A DNA stretch of 12,360 nt from Actinomycetota bacterium. GTDB lineage: Bacteria; Actinomycetota; Thermoleophilia; Gaiellales; Gaiellaceae. The notes under the pieces were generated by a model, which had not been told where the DNA came from, did no database searches, and saw only the letters and a program-made list of their open reading frames with translations. Below, piece by piece: positions 1 to 5,890 of this stretch; the first letter of the stretch is position 1, and every line of letters begins with the position of its first letter. The DNA lies in contig VAYE01000001.1 of the NCBI GenBank assembly GCA_005883235.1, positions 1 to 12,360 on the forward strand, in the 5' to 3' direction. A program made the position numbers and the translations under genes.

Positions 1-699
1 GACGCCCATGTTGAGCGGGACCTCGATGCCGAGCAGGGCGAGGATGACAAGGCCGAACAGCGTCCAGGTGCTCGAATGCGGCAGCCAGTTGTGGGCCGAG
101 CCGAAACCGCCGGTCGCCGAGTGCCCGTCGCCGATCAACCACAGGATGCCGGCGAGGCCGATGACGAAGATCGCCGCGCCGTAGAAGACGACCGCGACGT
201 TCGCGTAGTTCTGCGTCATCCGCAATCGGAGCATCGAGATGCCTGCTGAGAACCAGAGGACGGCAAGGATCACGAGTCCTTGCTCCCAGTTCTTCGGCAA
301 CCCACCGGTGTCGATGAACTGCCAGATGCTGACGACGGCGTCGCCGGTCGCGGCCATGACGAGGATGCCGGGCCACCACGCGCAGAAGCCGGCGAAGAAG
401 CCCCAGAACGGGCCCAGTGCCTTCTGCGTCCACACGTACAGCGAGCCTTCCTGCGGGAACATGAGGCCGAGCTGCGCCGTCACGAGTGCGCCCGGAATCA
501 GGAAGGCGACGAATCCGAGGATCCAGAACGTGTACGCGGCCGGTCCAGCGCGCTGGATCGCGGACGCGTTCACGATGAACAGGACGATCGCGACGAAGAT
601 GATCGTCATGTCCGCCGAGTTCAGAACCCGCGGGAGCATCCCCGGAGCGATCCGCTCCGAGATCATCTGGCGCTCGTCCGCTGGCGCAGCGGCTGCCAT
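1..699 (-). CDS. APC-superfamily amino acid permease, N-terminal part (3' end cut by window edge)
   Basis: This gene encodes an integral membrane transporter of the amino acid-polyamine-organocation type, probably importing an amino acid or amine by cation symport or exchange; the substrate cannot be read. The 233 visible residues hold a short charged N-terminus and about six hydrophobic segments, near residues 30-45, 57-80, 97-118, 139-157, 165-190 and 211-227. After segment 2 comes the family loop FPQEGSLYVWTQKALGPFWG (82-100), with a proline-x-glutamate-glycine and aromatic pattern, leading into a GFFAGF helix. The segment 6 motif LLGIEVPLN resembles the unwound substrate-site helix of APC carriers. 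The usual GxG pattern of helix 1 is not evident. The start is ATG at 699, five bases after a perfect GGAGGT. It lies 40 bases downstream of the M20 peptidase on the same strand and is probably co-transcribed. Roughly half of a typical 450-550 residue carrier is present. Family is fairly sure; substrate unknown. Confidence 0.85.
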   Translation of the reverse strand, partial: MAAAAPADERQMISERIAPGMLPRVLNSADMTIIFVAIVLFIVNASAIQRAGPAAYTFWILGFVAFLIPGALVTAQLGLMFPQEGSLYVWTQKALGPFWGFFAGFCAWWPGILVMAATGDAVVSIWQFIDTGGLPKNWEQGLVILAVLWFSAGISMLRLRMTQNYANVAVVFYGAAIFVIGLAGILWLIGDGHSATGGFGSAHNWLPHSSTWTLFGLVILALLGIEVPLNMGV

Positions 700-702
700 A
701 CA

Positions 703-710
703 TCACCTCC
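703..710 (-). promoter_or_regulatory. Shine-Dalgarno of the APC permease
   Basis: The minus strand reads GGAGGTGA, a perfect match to the anti-Shine-Dalgarno sequence, with GGAGGT five bases before ATG at 699. It fixes the permease start. A second ATG at 703 is in another frame and opens no useful reading frame. This is the strongest ribosome site in the window, suggesting that the permease is translated independently of the peptidase upstream. Confidence 0.75.
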
Positions 711-739
711 GGGTCGAGGGAGTTGCAGGGATTTTTGCC

Positions 740-1816
740 TTATAGACCCGGATCTATCAAGAGGCGCGACAGTAAATCCGCCCGTACGGGCACCGAATCG
801 AGCAGGACGTGCTCGTCGCGGGCGTGCGCTCCGCCGCCCTCCGCGCCGAGCCCGTCGAGCACCGGAACCCCGAGCGCGCCGACGAGATTCCCGTCCGAGC
901 CGCCGCCCGAGGAGCTCTCTTGGAGGTCGAGCCCGAGCGCCTTCCCGTGCTCCCTCGCCTTCTCGAAGAGCCGGACGGCGCCGGGAGAGCGCTCGAGCGG
1001 CGGCCTGGTGAAGCCGCCCTCGAGCTCGAGCGACGTTCCCTCGAGGACCGGCGTGAGCCCGGCGAATGCCGCCTCGATCTTCGCCGTGTCGGCGGCGTGG
1101 GTGACGCGGACGTCGATCCAGGCCTCGGCGTGGTCGGCGATGACGTTCTCGCGCACGCCGCCGCGGACGACGCCGACGTTCACGGTGATTCCCTGCCGGG
1201 GTTCGTTCAGGCCCTTCAGGTGGAGGATCTGGTGCGCGAGCTCCTCGACCGCGCTCGCGCCTTCGTCCGGGTGCGTGCCGGCGTGCGCGGCCCGGCCGCG
1301 GACGACCAGGCGGTAGCGGGCGAGTCCCTTTCGAGCGGTCTTCAGGTTCCCGCGCTGCGTGGGCGGCTCGAGCACGAGCGCGGCGGCCACGTCCCCGGCG
1401 GCCTCCTCGATCAGCGGGCGGCCTGTGAGGCTGCCGATCTCCTCGTCGGCGGTGAGGAAGACGCGAAGCGCACGGCGCCGGTCGCCTGCCGCCCGGACCG
1501 CCTCGACGAGGACGACGAGACCCGCCTTCATGTCGTAGGCGCCGGGCCCGTAGGCGCGGCCGTTCTCGACGCGGAACGGCATCTCGTCGAGAGTCCCGAC
1601 CTCCCACACGGTGTCGACGTGGCCGAGGAGGAGGAGCGGCGCGCCCTCGCCCGGGAGCTCGACGCGCAGGTGGTCGTCCACGAACCAGGGCGCGCCGCCC
1701 TCCGGCTCGAGCTCGGCGCAGACCCGCTCCGCCACGGCGTGCAAACCCTCCGAGTAGCCGGTCGGCGACTCGAGCTCGACGAGCTCTCGCAGCAGGTCGA
1801 CACGTTGGCTGGTCAT
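740..1816 (-). CDS. M20 family zinc metallopeptidase, glutamate carboxypeptidase (CPG2)-like
   Basis: A 358-residue cytoplasmic dizinc hydrolase, predicted to remove a C-terminal amino acid from peptides or N-acyl amino acids. Metal and catalytic residues are visible in family order: HVDTV with His66 and Asp68, GAYDMKAG with the bridging Asp95, TADEEIG with the general base Glu125 and the zinc ligand Glu126, Glu150 after a hydrophobic strand, and GGGAHARDEH with His332. The dimerisation or lid domain falls near 165-270, including RGRAAHAGTHPDEG, which carries the conserved lid histidine. The GAEGGGAHARDE block is close to that of carboxypeptidase G2. No signal peptide is seen, unlike periplasmic CPG2. 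The start is ATG at 1816, overlapping the TGA of the ABC-F gene as ATGA, so translation is probably coupled. The stop is TAA at 742-740. A permease gene follows, which suggests processing of imported substrates. Alternatives within M20 (ArgE, DapE or aminoacylase-like) are less well matched. Confidence 0.88.
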   Translation of the reverse strand: MTSQRVDLLRELVELESPTGYSEGLHAVAERVCAELEPEGGAPWFVDDHLRVELPGEGAPLLLLGHVDTVWEVGTLDEMPFRVENGRAYGPGAYDMKAGLVVLVEAVRAAGDRRRALRVFLTADEEIGSLTGRPLIEEAAGDVAAALVLEPPTQRGNLKTARKGLARYRLVVRGRAAHAGTHPDEGASAVEELAHQILHLKGLNEPRQGITVNVGVVRGGVRENVIADHAEAWIDVRVTHAADTAKIEAAFAGLTPVLEGTSLELEGGFTRPPLERSPGAVRLFEKAREHGKALGLDLQESSSGGGSDGNLVGALGVPVLDGLGAEGGGAHARDEHVLLDSVPVRADLLSRLLIDPGL

Positions 1817-3699
1817 GCTTGCGAGCGCTCGAAGAGCTCTTCCCAGCGGGCGAGGAGCGCTCGCAGCTCGTCGCGGGCGCGCCGGTGCGCTGCGAGGGCC
1901 TCGACGTCGCCCCAGTCGTCGGCGAGCCGCCGCTCCAGCTCGGTGACCGCTTGCTCGCGCGCCGCGATCTCCGCCTCGACGCGGTCGAGCTCGCTTGAGC
2001 GCCGCGGTGCGGGCGGCGCCGGCTTGCGCGGCTTCTCCTTCTTGGCGGGCTCGGGCGGCGGCGCGGCGCGCGCGTCGCGGGCACGGACGTATTCGGCCCA
2101 GCCCCCGTCGTAGGAGTGCAGCCCGCCGCCCTCGATCGCGAGGGTGCGGGCCGCGACCGCGTCGACGAGCGCGCGGTCGTGCGAGACGAGGAGGACGGTG
2201 CCGGGAAACGCCTCGAGCGCGGCTTCGAGGGCCTCGCGGCTCTCGAGGTCCAGGTGGTTCGTCGGCTCGTCGAGGACGAGGAAGTTCGCGCCCGAGGCGA
2301 CGACGAGCGCGAGCGCGAGCCGGCGCCGCTCGCCGCCGGACAGCACGCTCACGGCCTTCTCGTGCTCGGCCCAGCCCGAGAAGAGGAAGCGGCCGAGGAG
2401 CGACTGCGCCTGCGGGCGAGGCAATCCGGTCGCCGACTGGGTCGCGTCGAGGACGCTGCCCTCCTTCGGCAGCTCGACCTCCTGCTGGCTGAAGTACGCG
2501 GGCTCCACGCCGTGGCCGAGTCGAGCCGTGCCCGACCGGGGCTCGCGCAACCCGAGCAGCGTCTCGAGGAGCGTCGTCTTGCCGGAGCCGTTCGGGCCGA
2601 CGAGCGCGACGTGCTCGCCGCGCTCGAGCGCGAAGCTCACGTCGCGGAGGAGGACGCGGTCTCCGGCTGCGAGCTCGAGGCCGCGGGCCTCGACGACGGT
2701 GCGGCCGCTCCGCGCCGGCTTCAGGAACTCGAAGCCGAGCGTGCGCGAGCGGCGGGTCAGGAGGTCGCGCTCGGCCGCGGCGCGGGAGCGGTCGCGCTCG
2801 AGGCGCGAGATCTGCGTCAGCTTCGACTGGGCCTGCTTCGCCTTCGACTTCTTGTACCGGAACCGCTCCACGAAGCGGCGCAGGCGCGCGATGTCCTCCT
2901 CGACGCGCTCGACCGTCTTGCCGGCGTGGAGCGCCCGCGCCGCTTTCTCCTCGCGCCACGCGTGCCAGGGGCCGGCGAAGAAGGTCGACCGGCCGGCCTC
3001 GAGCTCGAGCACGGCGCCCGTCACCGCCTCGAGGAACCAGCGGTCGTGCGCGACGAGGATCACGCCGGCGTCGAGCGAGGCGAGCTCGCGCTCGAGCCAC
3101 TCGATGCTCGCCACGTCGAGGTGGTTCGTCGGCTCGTCGAGAAGCAGGAGATCGGGGTCGCCGCCGAGGGCGCGCGCGAGCGAGGCGCGGGTCAGCTCAC
3201 CGCCGGAGAAGGTGGCGAGCGGGCGGTCGAGGTCGGGGTCGACGAAGCCGAGGCCGCGAACGACCGCGTTCGCGCGCTCGCGCCAGTCGTAGCCGCCCGC
3301 GTGCTCGAGGCGCGCCTGCGCGTCCGCGTAGCGCCGGAGCGTCGGTTCGCCATGGTCTCCGTCGGCCATGACGGTCTCGAGCCGGCGCAGCTCCTGCTCC
3401 GCCGCGACGAGGTCGGTCGCGCCCGAGAGGACGTACTCACGCAGCGTGAGCTCGCGCTCGAGCGGCGGGCGCTGGTCGTGGAGCGCGACGCGCGTCCCCT
3501 TCTGGAACGCGAGCTCGCCGCCCTGGAGCTCGGTCTCGCCGACGAGGATGCGGAGCAGCGTCGTCTTGCCGGCGCCGTTCGGCCCGGAGAGCGCGACCCG
3601 GTCGCGGCGCTCCACCTTGAAGGAGACGCCGTCGAAGAGCACGTCGCCCGAGAGCTCCTTGCGGAGGTTGGAGGCGATTACGAGAGCCGTCGCAACCAC
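1813..3699 (-). CDS. ABC-F family ATP-binding protein (Uup/YdiF-like)
   Basis: A 628-residue soluble protein with two ABC ATPase domains and no membrane segment, the ABC-F layout. Such proteins act on ribosomes (translation factors, antibiotic protection) or, for Uup, in nucleic-acid metabolism. Domain 1 has Walker A GPNGAGKT (39-46), signature FSGGE (164-168), Walker B LLLLDEPTNHLD (184-195) with Glu189, and switch His218. The linker (about 245-330) holds a basic RYKKSKAKQAQSK stretch typical of the ribosomal tRNA-site interaction motif. Domain 2 has GPNGSGKT (368-375), LSGGERRR (453-460), FLVLDEPTNHLD (473-484) and His507. A Pro/Lys-rich hinge (546-566) leads to a coiled-coil tail (567-628), as in Uup and YdiF. 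The start is taken as GTG at 3699 because the family N-terminus, ending in a strand before ASNL, begins there. The Shine-Dalgarno is poor (GGAG one base away, CAGG ten bases away), so coupling to the hydrolase it overlaps by 22 bases is likely. Resistance versus housekeeping role cannot be told. Confidence 0.9.
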   Translation of the reverse strand: MVATALVIASNLRKELSGDVLFDGVSFKVERRDRVALSGPNGAGKTTLLRILVGETELQGGELAFQKGTRVALHDQRPPLERELTLREYVLSGATDLVAAEQELRRLETVMADGDHGEPTLRRYADAQARLEHAGGYDWRERANAVVRGLGFVDPDLDRPLATFSGGELTRASLARALGGDPDLLLLDEPTNHLDVASIEWLERELASLDAGVILVAHDRWFLEAVTGAVLELEAGRSTFFAGPWHAWREEKAARALHAGKTVERVEEDIARLRRFVERFRYKKSKAKQAQSKLTQISRLERDRSRAAAERDLLTRRSRTLGFEFLKPARSGRTVVEARGLELAAGDRVLLRDVSFALERGEHVALVGPNGSGKTTLLETLLGLREPRSGTARLGHGVEPAYFSQQEVELPKEGSVLDATQSATGLPRPQAQSLLGRFLFSGWAEHEKAVSVLSGGERRRLALALVVASGANFLVLDEPTNHLDLESREALEAALEAFPGTVLLVSHDRALVDAVAARTLAIEGGGLHSYDGGWAEYVRARDARAAPPPEPAKKEKPRKPAPPAPRRSSELDRVEAEIAAREQAVTELERRLADDWGDVEALAAHRRARDELRALLARWEELFERSQA

Positions 3700-4538
3700 T
3701 CTCCGGTCGCCTGCGCCGCTTCCTCGGGCGCGTCCTCGAGGACGAAGTGCATGGTGTCCATGAGCTTGATCTCGGCCTGCGGCACGAGCGCGGCGAACCG
3801 CTCGCGAGCCGGGCGGCGACGCTCTTCGAGCTCGGGCGGCTGCGTCGCGGCGAGCAGCAGCACCGGAACGCCGCTCGCGCCGAGCCGCGGCAGGGCTTCC
3901 GCCGGCGGCGCCTGGATCGTGCCCCAGATGGCGGCGGCGTAGACGTCCGGCCCCATGATCGAGACCACCTCTCCGTTCTCCTCGCGAAAGGCCGAGCGGC
4001 AGCTTTCGGCGAGCGCGGGCGTCCAGCGTTTGACGTACGCGCGCGCCTCGTCGTCCACGACGTCCCACGAGTCCGAGCTCCAGAGCTCCGGCCGCGCGCG
4101 CCAGTGCTCGCGAATCTCCTCGAGCGAGGAGCCGAAATCGTCGGCCGGGTCGGTGTAGCCGCCGTCGAGGAGGACGAGCGCCTCGACCCGGTCGGGGTGG
4201 GCTGCGGCGAACTGCACGCCGACGCTCCCGCCCCACGAGGAGCCCGCCCAGACGGCTCGCTCGAGCGCGAGCGCGTCGAGCAGCTCTCGCGCGAGCTCGA
4301 CGAGCGACGGCATCTCGTAGCGCTCGTCCGGCAGGCGCGGCGAGCCCCCGAAGCCCGGGGCGTCGACGGCGATCACCCGTAGCCCGTAGTCCCGGACGAG
4401 GATAGGAGCCGCTTCGATCGGCTGCAGCGACGTGTGGTCGCCGAGCGCGTGCCAGAAGAGCAGAGGGCGACCGGTCTCGTCGCCCCACTCGCGCACGTTG
4501 AGCTGCGTGCCGCTCGCGTCGATCAGGCCGGTTTTCAT
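3678..4538 (-). CDS. alpha/beta-fold hydrolase
   Basis: A 286-residue cytoplasmic enzyme of the alpha/beta-hydrolase superfamily, with no signal peptide. After strand LLFWHALGDH (27-35, oxyanion region) comes VIAVDAPGFGGSP (55-67). The nucleophile elbow is GSSWGG with Ser101, and the catalytic His264 lies in MDTMHFVLED near the end. The usual aspartate after the penultimate strand is missing from LLLAATQPPELEE; Asp125 in LVLLDGG, after strand 6, could be the acid, as in haloalkane dehalogenase-type members. The cap is small (about 130-205). Substrate is unknown. Start ATG at 4538 is preferred: an in-frame ATG at 4607 would add residues unlike the fold and run into the divergent kinase gene. 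No clear Shine-Dalgarno precedes 4538, but GATACT sits six bases upstream, so a leaderless message is possible. The stop lies inside the ABC-F gene start. Fold sure, function not. Confidence 0.85.
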   Translation of the reverse strand: MKTGLIDASGTQLNVREWGDETGRPLLFWHALGDHTSLQPIEAAPILVRDYGLRVIAVDAPGFGGSPRLPDERYEMPSLVELARELLDALALERAVWAGSSWGGSVGVQFAAAHPDRVEALVLLDGGYTDPADDFGSSLEEIREHWRARPELWSSDSWDVVDDEARAYVKRWTPALAESCRSAFREENGEVVSIMGPDVYAAAIWGTIQAPPAEALPRLGASGVPVLLLAATQPPELEERRRPARERFAALVPQAEIKLMDTMHFVLEDAPEEAAQATGEWLRRLS

Positions 4539-4558
4539 CGTTTGAGTATCGTCGCGCA
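4539..4558. promoter_or_regulatory. 20-base divergent intergenic region with possible overlapping -10 elements
   Basis: Only 20 bases separate the ATG of the leftward hydrolase operon (4538) from the ATG of the rightward kinase (4559). Neither start has a convincing Shine-Dalgarno. On the minus strand GATACT (4550-4545) lies six bases before the hydrolase ATG. On the plus strand the complementary GAGTAT (4544-4549) lies nine bases before the kinase ATG. Both resemble weak -10 hexamers, and any -35 element would fall inside the opposing gene, where no good TTGACA match is seen. This is inference from spacing and two short motifs. Confidence 0.3.
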
Positions 4559-5890
4559 ATGGTTCGTGTGCTCGCGCTCGACGTCGGTACGTCGTCGATT
4601 CGTGCACTCGTGCACAAGGAGGACGGCGAGCCGGGCGGCGAGATCGCGTCGCGGAAGTACGAGACCACCGATCCCGACCGGATGGTGGAGGCGGTGCGGA
4701 GCGCGCTCGAGGAAGCGCTCGGCGGCGCCGACGTCGACGCCGTCGGCGCCTCGACGTTCGGGCACTCGCTGCTCGTCCTCGACGCCCGCGGCCGGCCGGC
4801 GTCGCCCGTGTACATGTGGCGCGACACCCGCAGCGAGGACGCGGCCGAACGGCTCAAACGGCGGCTCGACCCCGAGGCCGTCCACGCCCGCACCGGCGCC
4901 TACCTGCACTCGAGCTACTGGCCCGCGAAGCTCGCCTGGCTCGCCGAGGAGGAGCCGGAGCTCTTCAACTCGGCCGGTCGCTTCGTCTCGTTCGCGGACT
5001 ACCTGTACGAGCGGCTGACCGGCCAGGTCCCGCAGTCGTCGGTGTCGCTGGCCTCCGGCACGGGCCTCCTCGACCTCGTGGGCGGAACCTGGGACGAGGA
5101 GCTCCTGTCGACGCTCGGGCTCGACCCTGACCGCCTGCCACAGCTCGGCGACGAGCCCGTCGGCGACTGGTATCCGGCGCTCGTCGACGGCGCGTGCTCC
5201 AACCTCGGCGCGGGCTGCGTGACCCGGGAGCGCGCGGCGCTCATGGTCGGGACGTCGGGCGCGTATCGCGTGCTGTACGGGACGGAGCGGCCACAGCCTC
5301 GCCCGGGTCTCTTCATGTACCGCGTCGACGATCGGCGTGTTCTGGAGGGCGGCGCGCTCTCGGACGGGGGCAACGTCCACGGGTGGCTCGACGGCCTCTT
5401 CGGTGTGGACGAGGACGAAGAGGCGCTCGCCGCCCGCGATCCGGACGACCACCACCTCACCTTCCTCACGCTCCTCGGCGGTGAGCGAAGTCCCGGCTGG
5501 CGCGCCCACGTCCGCGGTTCGATCAGCGGCCTGAGCTTCGAGACGACCCCGCGCGATCTCCGGCAGGCCGCGCTCGAGGGCGTCGCCTTCCGGTTCGCCG
5601 CCGTCGCCGAGCTCCTTCCCGACGTCGAGGAGGTCGTGGCGACAGGTGGTGCACTAGTGCACAACCCGGCCTGGTGTCAGCTCATGGCGGACGCGCTCGC
5701 GCGGCCGATCACGCTCTCGGAGGTGGAGGAGGCGTCGCTCCGCGGTGCGGCCGTGGCGACCCTCGAGCGGCTCGGCGAGACGCCGGCGACGGCGCCGCTC
5801 GGGCGGACATTCGAGCCACGTCCCGACCGGGCGGACGCCTACCGCGAGGCCCGCGAGCGCGACCGGCGGCTCTACGACGCGGTGACCTGA
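4559..5890 (+). CDS. FGGY-family carbohydrate kinase, probably gluconokinase
   Basis: A 443-residue sugar kinase, slightly shorter than the usual 480-520. The N-terminal phosphate-binding motif is ALDVGTSSIRALV (6-18). Substrate-domain motifs ASTFGHSLLVLD (64-75) and YMWRDTRS (85-92) follow. Asp210-Gly211, in a DGACSNLGAGC context that leads into ALMVGTSGAYR (227-237), is the probable catalytic base and ATP-loop region. The FGGY C-terminal signature is ATGGALVHNPAWCQLMADAL (361-380), followed by SLRGAAVA (393-400). The DG-x4-NLG-x-G and IGTSGA-like pattern is that of FGGY gluconokinases rather than glycerol or xylulose kinases, and the neighbouring pentose phosphate genes fit a product of 6-phosphogluconate. 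Xylulokinase, which would feed transketolase, is the main alternative. The start is ATG at 4559, the only one that keeps the first motif near the N-terminus. The 3' end overlaps transketolase by 19 bases on the other strand. No sugar transporter lies beside it. Confidence 0.85.
   Translation: MVRVLALDVGTSSIRALVHKEDGEPGGEIASRKYETTDPDRMVEAVRSALEEALGGADVDAVGASTFGHSLLVLDARGRPASPVYMWRDTRSEDAAERLKRRLDPEAVHARTGAYLHSSYWPAKLAWLAEEEPELFNSAGRFVSFADYLYERLTGQVPQSSVSLASGTGLLDLVGGTWDEELLSTLGLDPDRLPQLGDEPVGDWYPALVDGACSNLGAGCVTRERAALMVGTSGAYRVLYGTERPQPRPGLFMYRVDDRRVLEGGALSDGGNVHGWLDGLFGVDEDEEALAARDPDDHHLTFLTLLGGERSPGWRAHVRGSISGLSFETTPRDLRQAALEGVAFRFAAVAELLPDVEEVVATGGALVHNPAWCQLMADALARPITLSEVEEASLRGAAVATLERLGETPATAPLGRTFEPRPDRADAYREARERDRRLYDAVT
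4602..4615. repeat. Imperfect 14-bp palindrome, copy 1 (GTGCAC-TC-GTGCAC)
   Basis: Two GTGCAC hexamers, each self-complementary, are separated by TC about 43 bases inside the kinase gene. Everything except the central two bases is palindromic. A perfect version lies at 5649-5662 near the other end of the same gene. Both encode Ala-Leu-Val-His, so coincidence of similar protein motifs is possible. A regulator operator close to the divergent promoter is an alternative. Confidence 0.4.
5649..5662. repeat. Perfect 14-bp palindrome, copy 2 (GTGCACTAGTGCAC)
   Basis: The sequence GTGCACTAGTGCAC equals its own reverse complement. It lies within the FGGY C-terminal signature of the kinase gene and uses a CTA leucine codon, which is rarely chosen in this GC-rich window; the CTC used in copy 1 breaks the symmetry. 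It could be an operator partner of 4602-4615, about 1.05 kb away, or chance. Confidence 0.4.

Noticed and set aside
239..745. Plus-strand open frame opposite the permease
   Set aside because: The minus strand encodes a clear multi-helix APC permease with a perfect Shine-Dalgarno; the plus-strand translation has no recognisable domain.
743..756. Near-palindrome TAGACCCGGATCTA at the end of the peptidase gene, considered as a terminator
   Set aside because: It has no loop and no following U-run on the minus strand, and the permease appears to be read through from upstream.
663..2113. Long plus- and minus-strand open frames over the M20 peptidase region
   Set aside because: They are low-complexity Arg/Ala/Glu-rich shadows of the peptidase, which alone carries a full set of metal-binding motifs.
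4539..4607. N-terminal extension of the hydrolase to an ATG at 4607
   Set aside because: The added residues match no fold element and overlap the start of the kinase gene; ATG at 4538 gives the expected N-terminal strand.
1816..4893. Very long minus-strand open frame extending upstream of the ABC-F gene to 4893
   Set aside because: Beyond 3699 it runs antisense to the kinase and out of frame with the hydrolase; the residues are Arg/Ala/Ser-rich with no family motifs. It is open only because stop codons are rare at this GC content.
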